This document shows positions 36,781 through 44,638 of a stretch of DNA of 57,254 bases, in pieces. A program made the position numbers and the translations under genes. The notes under the pieces were generated by a model that had not been told where the DNA came from, searched no databases, and saw only the letters and a program-made list of their open reading frames with translations. The first letter of the stretch is position 1. Each line of letters begins with the position of its first letter. Source of the stretch: Alteromonas sp. IB21 (GTDB lineage: Bacteria; Pseudomonadota; Gammaproteobacteria; Enterobacterales; Alteromonadaceae); contig NZ_JAEFCD010000010.1 of assembly GCF_016405965.1 (NCBI RefSeq), positions 1 to 57,254 on the forward strand. The letters are read 5' to 3'.

Positions 36781-36826
36781 ACCGTTACATACCGTTATAC
36801 GTATATACAAGTAAATATATGTAACG
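36781..36826 (+). promoter_or_regulatory. Direct and inverted repeats upstream of the sensor kinase
   Basis: ACCGTTACAT and ACCGTTATAC are adjacent 10-bp direct repeats (36781-36800). CGTTACATA (36783-36791) is inverted as TATGTAACG (36818-36826), and TATACGTATA (36796-36805) is a perfect palindrome. Direct repeats of 10 bp suit an OmpR-family regulator. Confidence 0.45.
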
Positions 36827-36834
36827 CACTTATC

Positions 36835-38406
36835 ATGTATAAACGCAAACTTTACCTTTTTGGCCTGCTTTCAACGTTTATTTTGCTAATCGCGCTTGCC
36901 AGCGCGGCGGTATCTGCACATTTAACTCGAACTAACTTAGCGCAAGCCCAACTTGCTCAGTCACTATTATCAGAACATCAACAGCTCTCCAGTATTTCGT
37001 ACCGCTTATTTAAGCAACTTACCGACGAGCTCATTTTTGGTAAAAACGCCAATCAGGCAAAGGTAAGAAACAAACAACAACAGATTGAGAATTCACTAAA
37101 CCGCATTAAATCACTGGAACTCGACCAGCGCGAGGCACTGGGTCTTGAAGCGACACTCGGCAGTGTAGAAGACACCGGTGAACTAGAGACCCTTATTCAA
37201 AGTATTGTAGAAGAATTCAGGGCAATTGCGCTTAGCAACGACAACACTCCGCTTAATCAACAGGAACGGTTACAAACCCTGCTTGAGGTAACCATCGACA
37301 ATCAGTTCAGAGAAGCTATCAACTCTGCGGTAAATCGCCAAACGGGCGTGGTCTCGCGTATCAATGCAAGTATTGAAACGCTCAACACCAGCATTGTGTG
37401 GTTTACTATTAGCTTAGGGCTCATCACCTGCCCATTCATTTTACTCGGGTGTTATTGGCTTTTTAACGCGCTTTATCAACCGCTTACTGTTATACGCACA
37501 GGCACCGATGCCATTGCATCGGGTAACTACCATTATCGACTGCCGGAAACCTTGGATAGCGAGTTCACCGATCTAGTGAAAGCGTTCAACTCGATGATAG
37601 TGAGGCTTCAAGAGCACGAGGACCAGGCTGATGCCCATCGAAAACATCTAGAGTTTGAGGTTGAAAGTCGGACACGAGCGCTCAAAGAGGCTAATGACAA
37701 ATTAACCCAGCTAGACACTAAACGCCGCCAGTTCATGGCTGATGTTAGTCATGAATTACGCACGCCGCTTACTATCATTCGCGGAGAGGCGCAGGTAACG
37801 TTACGCCAAGCTGCAGCAACCAATGAAATTTATAAAGAAACCCTAGAGACGATTCTTGAGCAAGCCGTGAATCTGAGTAAGCTTGTCGATGATTTGCTGC
37901 TACTGGCACGTGCTGAAATGCACGAATTTACCGTAGATTTGGTGAAATCAGATTTACACAACCTGCTTACTCAAAACATGCACTTATGGCAAAAACTTAC
38001 AAAACCCAGAGCCTTTGATTTGGAATGGCTAGCCAACAAGAACCTTAACGTGCTGATCGATAAAGACCGAATATTGCAAGTGTTGACCATCCTTATCGAA
38101 AACGCACACAAATATTCTTATGCTGATGCCCCTATTACACTTCAGGTTGAACATTCAGGAACCACTATCATGATCTCCGTAATCGACACGGGTGATGGCA
38201 TTTCATCAAGCGATTTACAACATGTCTTCGAACGGTTTGTTCGACTAAAACGCAAAGGCAATGGTATGGGGTTAGGCTTGTCTATCGCTAGAGCGATAGT
38301 AGAGGCCCATAACGGTACCCTATCAGCACAATCGACGTTGGGCAAAGGTTCCCAATTTACGCTTGCGCTCCCCGTTTTGGATGATCAAATAACATCATTA
38401 GCGTAA
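36835..38406 (+). CDS. Sensor histidine kinase
   Basis: 523 residues. Membrane helices are at about 6-28 and 188-210, enclosing a ~160-residue helical periplasmic sensor domain. HAMP (about 210-262), a short coiled coil, HisKA with DVSHELRTPLT (His306) and HATPase_c with N-box IENAHKYSYA, G1 DTGDGIS, G2 GMGLGLSIAR follow. The ligand is unknown. It starts 9 nt after a repeat cluster and is followed after 43 nt by its response regulator. Confidence 0.9.
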   Translation: MYKRKLYLFGLLSTFILLIALASAAVSAHLTRTNLAQAQLAQSLLSEHQQLSSISYRLFKQLTDELIFGKNANQAKVRNKQQQIENSLNRIKSLELDQREALGLEATLGSVEDTGELETLIQSIVEEFRAIALSNDNTPLNQQERLQTLLEVTIDNQFREAINSAVNRQTGVVSRINASIETLNTSIVWFTISLGLITCPFILLGCYWLFNALYQPLTVIRTGTDAIASGNYHYRLPETLDSEFTDLVKAFNSMIVRLQEHEDQADAHRKHLEFEVESRTRALKEANDKLTQLDTKRRQFMADVSHELRTPLTIIRGEAQVTLRQAAATNEIYKETLETILEQAVNLSKLVDDLLLLARAEMHEFTVDLVKSDLHNLLTQNMHLWQKLTKPRAFDLEWLANKNLNVLIDKDRILQVLTILIENAHKYSYADAPITLQVEHSGTTIMISVIDTGDGISSSDLQHVFERFVRLKRKGNGMGLGLSIARAIVEAHNGTLSAQSTLGKGSQFTLALPVLDDQITSLA

Positions 38407-38449
38407 ACCGTCGTAACATTATTATCGAACCTTTAGGATTATAAAAACA

Positions 38450-39127
38450 ATGAAAATTCTTATTGCTGATGACGAAGCCCCGCTATTGCGCTTTTTGTCC
38501 CGAGGTTTGAGTGCCGAAGGTTTCGAATGTGTCGAGGAATCAGCGCTACATAATTTAGTGACGCGCATACGTCATGAATCTCCCTCTATCATTGTGCTCG
38601 ATAGAATGTTCGGTGATGAAGACAGTGTGGAATTGCTACCCGCAATAAAATCATTACCAAACGCTCCTATGGTTTTGCTTTTAACTGCTGTAGATGAAGT
38701 ACGCGAACGGGTAAACGGCTTAAAGCAAGGCGCCGACGACTATCTATGTAAGCCCTTTGACTTTGATGAGTTACTGGCCCGTATAACGGCCCTTGGCCGC
38801 AGGGTAACGCACGCACCGGCGTCAAATAAGGGGCTTTCCGTTGGTCCGTTAGTCATTGATGACGAGTCCAGGATCGCAACCTTGAACGACGTAGAAATAT
38901 CCCTTACTAAACTGGAGTACGATATGCTCTACTATTTTGCCGAAAATGCTGAAAAAGTGCTGTCTCGTGAACGCATATTAAGTCGAGTCTGGCGAAGTCA
39001 CAGCGACCCGCTAACCAATGTAGTTGATGTATATATCAGTAGGTTGCGTCAAAAACTTCACAGCAGTGATGCCATATTTATTGAAACCCTGCGGGGTAAC
39101 GGGTATCGATTGACCACCAGAAAATAG
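38450..39127 (+). CDS. OmpR-family response regulator
   Basis: 225 residues. The receiver domain has acidic pocket DDE (7-9), phospho-acceptor Asp51 in IIVLDRMFG, Thr79 and Lys101 in CKPFDFDE. The C-terminal winged helix (about 125-225) has LTKLEYDML, SRERILSRVW and VVDVYISRLRQKL, ending IETLRGNGYRL. It is expected to be phosphorylated by the preceding kinase and may bind the repeats upstream of that gene. Confidence 0.92.
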   Translation: MKILIADDEAPLLRFLSRGLSAEGFECVEESALHNLVTRIRHESPSIIVLDRMFGDEDSVELLPAIKSLPNAPMVLLLTAVDEVRERVNGLKQGADDYLCKPFDFDELLARITALGRRVTHAPASNKGLSVGPLVIDDESRIATLNDVEISLTKLEYDMLYYFAENAEKVLSRERILSRVWRSHSDPLTNVVDVYISRLRQKLHSSDAIFIETLRGNGYRLTTRK

Positions 39128-39234
39128 TCGTTTCGTCTAATGAGCTATTGCAATAAAGCTAACGTGTAAAGCGCTCGTTCACCAAACGTATAAGCCGGTT
39201 AATTGAAATGTATCAAGTAGAGCTAGATGAAAAG

Positions 39235-39699
39235 CTAACTCTTCGCTGTGGTAACTCTTTTCATATCGATATGGGGAATGTTGTCTTCCAAATACATCGT
39301 TGAGGTAGCTTCGAACCCAAAACTTTCGTAGAAGCGTTTTAAGTACTCCTGCGCGCCAATTTCAATATCGCAGCCTGGCCACAGGGCTTCGCAGCGACTG
39401 ATCGCCTCTCGCATGAGGGCTTTCCCTGCTCCCTTTCCTCGAAAGACTTCACTGGTAGCAACCCGACCGATGCTTACCGATGGATAACTTACACCTTCGC
39501 AAAGTAATCGTGCACACGCCACCAATTTATTATCTTGAAAACCCATTAAATGATGAGTTTGCGGAAGACGGTCTTTTTCATCAAGTTCTGGATAAGCACA
39601 GTTTTGCTCAACAACAAAAACGTCCACACGCAGTTTGAGCAAGTCGAAGAGTTGGTGATTAGTCAGGTCATTAAAGGTGAGTGATTGCCAAGAAACCAT
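39235..39699 (-). CDS. GNAT N-acetyltransferase, ElaA-like
   Basis: 154 residues from ATG 39699, which has AGG 4 nt upstream; the 12 codons upstream in the longer frame lack a ribosome-binding site. The start MVSWQSLTFNDLTNHQLFDLLKLR and VFVVEQNCAYPELDEKD are typical of ElaA. RVATSEVFRGKGAGKALM is the acetyl-CoA pyrophosphate loop. The substrate is unknown. Convergent with the response regulator gene. Confidence 0.85.
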   Translation of the reverse strand: MVSWQSLTFNDLTNHQLFDLLKLRVDVFVVEQNCAYPELDEKDRLPQTHHLMGFQDNKLVACARLLCEGVSYPSVSIGRVATSEVFRGKGAGKALMREAISRCEALWPGCDIEIGAQEYLKRFYESFGFEATSTMYLEDNIPHIDMKRVTTAKS

Positions 39700-39986
39700 G
39701 TTGCCTCGTTGATTGATGTTCAAGCCGCCTAACAAACAGTTGTCATTAGGATGTTAAGATAGGCACTTGTGCCGGGTAGCGCTAGTTAGAATAAGAAAGC
39801 AAAGTGTAACCTCTGACGCTTTGTCTCACAAATTACTCGGCGAATTTGTTTTCGCCAACAACCTTACATATTGTCTTATGGTGTAATTGTCAATTTAGCC
39901 CTCTTTACTGTTGGATTTCATCCAATTGAATAGTTAAGGTGTATCAAAAACAAAGCTTCTAAACATTCATAGGCATAGCAGATAGC
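39700..39986. promoter_or_regulatory. Upstream region of the molybdo-oxidoreductase gene
   Basis: A 287-nt gap with two small perfect inverted repeats, GGCGAA-n6-TTCGCC (39839-39856) and TTGGAT-TTC-ATCCAA (39911-39925). The second is about 60 nt before the ATG at 39987 and may be an operator. The promoter is not identified. Confidence 0.35.
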
Positions 39987-42311
39987 ATGAGCGACAAACG
40001 CAATATCAAAAATTACGACAAGCCAGCTGGTGGTTGGGGTGCATTAAAAAGCGTTACCCAAAGCTGGCTCCAAAGTGAAAAGCCGCTGAAAAACCTACGA
40101 GCTATGCTGAAGACCAATCAGGATAAAGGCTTTGACTGCCCTGGCTGTGCATGGGGCGAGTCACCGGAAAGTGGATTAGTTAAGTTTTGTGAAAATGGCG
40201 CTAAAGCGGTTAATTGGGAATCTACCGGTCGCTATGTTGACCCAGCGTTTTTCTCAAGGCACTCAGTAAGTTCGCTCAAAAAGCACACTGACTATTGGTT
40301 AGAATCACAAGGCAGACTCACCCACCCTATGCGCTTCAATGCTCAGACTGATCATTATGAACCCGTATCATGGGACGATGCCTTCGCACTTATCGCTAAA
40401 TACTTAAATGGTTTACCCTCACCTCATCAGGCCGAGTTTTACACCTCTGGACGAGCGAGTAACGAAGCGGCCTATCTGTACCAGCTATTTGTACGCGCAT
40501 ACGGCACCAACAACTTCCCAGATTGCTCAAATATGTGTCATGAAGCATCAGGCCAGGGCATGAAACCAACTATAGGTGTAGGTAAAGGCACGGTCACCTT
40601 CGATGATTTTGCCAAAGCCGATACGATTTTTGTCATCGGTCAAAACCCAGGGACTAACCACCCTCGTATGCTGGAGCCACTGCGTGACGCTGTTCGCCGA
40701 GGGGCACAAGTTGTTTGTTTTAACCCGCTTAAAGAAAGGGGTTTAGAGCGCTTTCAACACCCTCAACATCCCGTCGAAATGATCACCAATGGGTCAACGC
40801 CAACAAATACAGCTTACTTCAGGCCTGCACTTGGCGGTGACATGGCGGTAATGCGCGGCATCGCTAAATGGCTAATCACGTGGGATGACGAAGCGAAAGC
40901 GAAGAACGAGCTATTGGTATTAGACCATGACTTTATTCAAACTCACACAAGTGGGTTAGACGATTACTTAACTGCGGTTAAGGCTACCAGTTGGGAGCAG
41001 ATTGAAGCGCAATCGGGTCTCTCAAAAGACGAGATACAACATGCAGCTATGATGTACAGGCGTGGTGAACGCGTCATCATGTGCTGGGCGATGGGGATCA
41101 CTCAGCACAAACATTCTGTTGCGACGGTGCAAGAGATAGTAAACGTCCAGTTATTACGAGGCAACGTGGGTAAGCCTGGGGCAGGCTTGTCACCTGTTCG
41201 GGGCCATAGCAATGTACAGGGTGATAGAACCGTAGGTATTAACGAAGCGCCGCCAAAAGTACTACTCGACTCGCTGGAAGCAAGGTTTAACTTTGCCGTA
41301 CCTCGAGAAAGAGGCCACAACACTATTCAAGCCATTCAGGCTATGGAACGTGGTGAATCAAAGGTATTCATTGGCTTAGGTGGTAATTTTGCCCAAGCCA
41401 CGCCAGATACCCCCCGTACTCATGCTGCTTTGTCGAAGTGTAATTTGACGGTAAATATTGCGACAAAGCTTAATCGCTCTCACCTCACAACCGGAAAAGA
41501 TGCCTTAATTCTGCCCTGCTTAGGAAGAACGGAAATTGATTTACAGGCAAACGGACAGCAGGGTGTAACGGTGGAAGACACGTTTTCAATGGTCCATCTC
41601 TCTTATGGTCAACTCCCCCCCAGTTCAAACATGTTGCAGTCAGAGCCTGCCATTATTGCGGGCATAGCAAAGGCTACACTTGGCAATAAACCGGTGGACT
41701 GGGACTTCTTAATTAGCGACTACGACAATATTCGCGAGCTTATTGCTGATACCATAGACGGCTTTAAAGATTTTAATAAAAAAGTGTCTCGGCCTGGTGG
41801 CTTTCATCTGGGTAATGCAGCAAGTAAAAGACGTTGGTTAACGCCTTCGGGTAAGGCAGAATTTGCGACGAATACGCTACCAGCGTCTTTGCTAAACACC
41901 GACATCGCAGCAAGAGGCGAAAAGCCTGATCTCATATTGCAAACGCTGCGCTCCCACGACCAATACAACACCACTATTTACGGCATGGACGATAGGTACA
42001 GAAATGTGTTTGGCGCGAGAGACGTGCTGTTTGTAAATGAAAGTGATATAAAAAAGCTTGGCTTTAAAGACGGGGAGAAAGTGGATATTACGTCGCTGTG
42101 GAACGATGGTCGAACCCGTCAAATAAAACAGTTTATGCTAGTGGCTTATGATATTCCTGAGGGGCAAGCTGCTGCCTATTACCCTGAAACAAATCCGCTT
42201 GTACCCCTTGAAAGTTACGGAGACGGCACTTTTACCCCGACTGCAAAGTTTATTGCTATCAAACTTACTAAATCTGAATCTGATGGGCGTATTCCGATTT
42301 CTTCAACGTAA
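39987..42311 (+). CDS. FdhF/YdeP-family molybdopterin oxidoreductase
   Basis: 774 residues. FDCPGCAWGES near residue 50 is the cysteine pair of the YdeP group. VSWDDAFALIAKYL, EFYTSGRASNEAAY and CSNMCHEASGQGM follow, the last with a Cys in the place of the selenocysteine ligand of FdhF. GQNPGTNHPRMLEPL and PGAGLSPVRGHSNVQGDRTVG bind the bis-guanine dinucleotide cofactor. The C-terminal beta-barrel domain begins about 650. No Tat or Sec signal, so it is cytoplasmic. YdeP homologs are linked to acid resistance or formate-type chemistry, but the substrate is unproven. It is convergent with fdhD, stops only 1 nt apart. Confidence 0.88.
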   Translation: MSDKRNIKNYDKPAGGWGALKSVTQSWLQSEKPLKNLRAMLKTNQDKGFDCPGCAWGESPESGLVKFCENGAKAVNWESTGRYVDPAFFSRHSVSSLKKHTDYWLESQGRLTHPMRFNAQTDHYEPVSWDDAFALIAKYLNGLPSPHQAEFYTSGRASNEAAYLYQLFVRAYGTNNFPDCSNMCHEASGQGMKPTIGVGKGTVTFDDFAKADTIFVIGQNPGTNHPRMLEPLRDAVRRGAQVVCFNPLKERGLERFQHPQHPVEMITNGSTPTNTAYFRPALGGDMAVMRGIAKWLITWDDEAKAKNELLVLDHDFIQTHTSGLDDYLTAVKATSWEQIEAQSGLSKDEIQHAAMMYRRGERVIMCWAMGITQHKHSVATVQEIVNVQLLRGNVGKPGAGLSPVRGHSNVQGDRTVGINEAPPKVLLDSLEARFNFAVPRERGHNTIQAIQAMERGESKVFIGLGGNFAQATPDTPRTHAALSKCNLTVNIATKLNRSHLTTGKDALILPCLGRTEIDLQANGQQGVTVEDTFSMVHLSYGQLPPSSNMLQSEPAIIAGIAKATLGNKPVDWDFLISDYDNIRELIADTIDGFKDFNKKVSRPGGFHLGNAASKRRWLTPSGKAEFATNTLPASLLNTDIAARGEKPDLILQTLRSHDQYNTTIYGMDDRYRNVFGARDVLFVNESDIKKLGFKDGEKVDITSLWNDGRTRQIKQFMLVAYDIPEGQAAAYYPETNPLVPLESYGDGTFTPTAKFIAIKLTKSESDGRIPISST

Positions 42312-42312
42312 A

Positions 42313-43188
42313 CTAAGGTGCGCCTGGCACGAATGCTCGGGGAGCATCGTGCTTGGGTACATGGATAAGGGTTACACCATGTCGGTTCGCCCATTTTACT
42401 GAAAGCGCCGTTGGCGCAGACAGTGTCACTAATAACGCAAGCCTTGCTCTAATTGCTTTTTGAACAAGTTCAAGGCTGCAACGGCTAGTTAAAACCGCAA
42501 TGCTCTCGGTATCGTAATACCCCTTCGAGGCAATAGCCCCAATAAGCTTGTCAAAGGCATTATGTCGCCCTATATCTTCCCTACATGCTATGACATTTCG
42601 CTCTTTGTCAATGTATAAGGCCGCATGAACTGCACCACTTTTGTGGGCGAGGTGCTGGGCTTTTTGTATCGCGGTTCGCAAGCCTTCGAACCAGCTAGTG
42701 GGTGGCAGTGCTACGGTGTCAACAGGTACGAGCGCTGGCAGTGCGTTGTCGAGGGCTTCAATACCACACAAACCACACCCCGATGCGCCTGTTAGCTGAC
42801 GTTTCTTTTCTTTTAATTTCCAAAACGCCTCATTTGCTATTTCGACTTCCGCGTTAATATGCTCTTGATGATGAGACACATCGATATTATAAAGCTGCCT
42901 GGTGTGCTCAATGATGTCATTAGACAAGCTAAAGCCAATGATAAAGTCCTCGATATCATAAGGAGACACCAACATTACCGCGTAATTTATGCCGTTATAG
43001 CTAATACTAAGAGCAACTTCTTCAGCAAGTATAAACCCTTCGTTATCTGCGCTATCTCGAATAATCACGGCTTGCTTTTTATCAGCTCGTTCGCCTTTGT
43101 TTTCATTCTTATTTTCGTTTTTTACGGCCACAGATGCACTAGCATGTTCAGCTAAAACGTTTTTTGTTGACGATTTTCTTGTTGACAC
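42313..43188 (-). CDS. fdhD: Formate dehydrogenase accessory sulfurtransferase
   Basis: About 291 residues if started at GTG 43188, 7 nt after the mobA stop; the longer frame starting at 43275 would overlap mobA by 80 nt. GASGCGLCGIEALDNA holds the CxxC sulfur-transfer cysteines, ACREDIGRHNAFDKLIG is the FdhD signature, and TSRCSLELVQKA the cofactor-binding segment. FdhD delivers sulfur to the Mo-bisMGD cofactor. The N-terminal ~50 residues are a low-complexity Lys/Glu/Asn stretch. Its neighbour, the YdeP-type enzyme, is the likely client. Confidence 0.88.
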   Translation of the reverse strand: MSTRKSSTKNVLAEHASASVAVKNENKNENKGERADKKQAVIIRDSADNEGFILAEEVALSISYNGINYAVMLVSPYDIEDFIIGFSLSNDIIEHTRQLYNIDVSHHQEHINAEVEIANEAFWKLKEKKRQLTGASGCGLCGIEALDNALPALVPVDTVALPPTSWFEGLRTAIQKAQHLAHKSGAVHAALYIDKERNVIACREDIGRHNAFDKLIGAIASKGYYDTESIAVLTSRCSLELVQKAIRARLALLVTLSAPTALSVKWANRHGVTLIHVPKHDAPRAFVPGAP

Positions 43189-43195
43189 TTTTCGC

Positions 43196-43789
43196 TCACA
43201 AAGAATGATGTGGTTTGTTTGTAGGCCAATCGTTTGGTGTATTAACATTAAGCCATTGCGCTTCATTTTCAACACTTGATGAAGAAAGCGCTAACGCATT
43301 TACGTGCTCTAGAAAACCAATAACCCGCCTTTTACCTTGGTTAACAAGATAATCAGTTAAAACCTTTTGTGTGTTGCTGCTAATCGGTAAATAGAAAGGG
43401 AGAAAGCGGTTTTCGACAAAGCAAGCCCGTTTATTTTGCCTTCCTAGCGATACCAATTGACTCAGTAACTGTGGTGTCATTCGAGGCATATCGACGGGCA
43501 AAACCAAAAGTTCATGCCTTTTTGCTTTCCCTTTTTTCGACGGTTTACATGACGGGTTTTCTACTATTTCACAAACCGCGGCATGCACTCCGCCTAGCGG
43601 CCCAGCGTCCTCTATTTTATCACGGAGATACCCCTCCTCATTACGGCTCACTATTACGCTTTCACACCCCGCCGCCTCAAGCAAATGGGAAGCATGTGAT
43701 ATCAAAGTACATCCGTTAAATTGCATCAACGCTTTGTCCTGCCCCATGCGTCGAGAAGCACCACCCGCTAGCACTACCCCGTATAACAT
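43196..43789 (-). CDS. mobA: Molybdenum cofactor guanylyltransferase
   Basis: About 197 residues from ATG 43789, which has GGAG 6 nt upstream; the earlier ATG at 43801 has none. VVLAGGASRRMGQDKALM is the nucleotide-binding signature, AGPLGGVHAAV and VLPVDMPRMTP complete the active site. It joins GMP to molybdopterin to form MGD, needed by the neighbouring oxidoreductase. It forms a leftward pair with fdhD. Confidence 0.9.
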   Translation of the reverse strand: MLYGVVLAGGASRRMGQDKALMQFNGCTLISHASHLLEAAGCESVIVSRNEEGYLRDKIEDAGPLGGVHAAVCEIVENPSCKPSKKGKAKRHELLVLPVDMPRMTPQLLSQLVSLGRQNKRACFVENRFLPFYLPISSNTQKVLTDYLVNQGKRRVIGFLEHVNALALSSSSVENEAQWLNVNTPNDWPTNKPHHSL

Positions 43790-43956
43790 GCCTATCTCCA
43801 TCTTGATTGGGTTGTGTATACTTTCTTCTTTGAAAAAAATCTTAGGCCGCGCTCAATACTATTAAACTTAGGCGATAAAGCGCCATTTGCGAACCACACA
43901 GGAAAGTCAACGCAACCCTATAAAATTAGAGCTGCGTCGACGCTAGGGTGAGTGGA

Positions 43957-44508
43957 CTACCAGGTTAAGTCGTCAGGAATTTCGTAGTCAGCATACCAAT
44001 CATCTTCAGCTTCGTCTTTACCGTCAGTGCCGCTCTTATCTAAATCAGCACGATAGATGACTGAAGCCTCGTCGCGCTGAGCAATTTTGTCAGCAACTGG
44101 CATAGGTACAAGCTCGTAAGCATCATCCAACAAGACAATAGCTAACCGGCCTTTAGTCACTTGTTTGTGAATGGACTCACTCACGTACATGCGCTTTACC
44201 ACGTTATCGTGAGTAAAGTTCAGCACAACGTCACCGTCGCGAGGCTGCTTATTCGCTGTGATCAACTGTCTGACCTGGGCCACAATTGAGCGCTTCTCAC
44301 GCTCTTGGTGCTGCAATTGATTTAACTCACGAGAGCGCGCTTTTTTCTCTTCGGCAGCCTGTTGAGCCGCTAAGGTTGCTTCATCGAGTACCGGCTGTTT
44401 CTGTTTGTTTTTTTGCTTTTGCTTCTTGCGCTTGTCCGCACGAGCTTGCTTAGCAGTACTTTTATCTGCCAAACCGGCTTTTAAAAGTTGGTCTTGTAAA
44501 GAGGACAT
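43957..44508 (-). CDS. DUF2058 protein (YaiL-like)
   Basis: 183 residues from ATG 44508, with GAGAG 6 nt upstream. MSSLQDQLLKAGLADKSTAKQ and the highly basic KKQKQKNKQKQ segment start the protein; a long charged helix and a C-terminal beta-rich domain (DDAYELVPMPVADKIAQRD) follow. The family is nucleoprotein- or polysome-associated in E. coli (YaiL), with unclear function. It lies upstream of topA's end region in the same orientation but with strong stem-loops between. Confidence 0.85.
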   Translation of the reverse strand: MSSLQDQLLKAGLADKSTAKQARADKRKKQKQKNKQKQPVLDEATLAAQQAAEEKKARSRELNQLQHQEREKRSIVAQVRQLITANKQPRDGDVVLNFTHDNVVKRMYVSESIHKQVTKGRLAIVLLDDAYELVPMPVADKIAQRDEASVIYRADLDKSGTDGKDEAEDDWYADYEIPDDLTW

Positions 44509-44550
44509 AATCAACTCTCACTAATAAATATCTAATTTTAACGTCTAGGC

Positions 44551-44607
44551 GCATCTACATAGATGCTGATACGTAATAAGCCCGAAAAAATTCGGGCTTA
44601 TATTACG
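44551..44607 (-). terminator. Two stem-loops between topA and the DUF2058 gene
   Basis: GCATCTA-CA-TAGATGC (44551-44566) is a perfect 7-bp stem. CGTAATAAGCCCGAA (44572-44586) pairs with the bulged complement ending TATTACG (44591-44607), a stem of about 15 bp. The second is a probable terminator for topA; its T-run is weak. Confidence 0.5.
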
Positions 44608-44638
44608 CATAAGACAAAGCGTTTGACTTCACTATGCG

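Noticed and set aside
41614..41624. C-run in the molybdo-oxidoreductase gene as a phase-variation site
   Set aside because: It is short and in a region coding normal family residues; nothing suggests switching.
43189..43275. Longer fdhD reading 29 codons into mobA
   Set aside because: It would overlap mobA by 80 nt; the GTG at 43188 fits the junction and the family length better.
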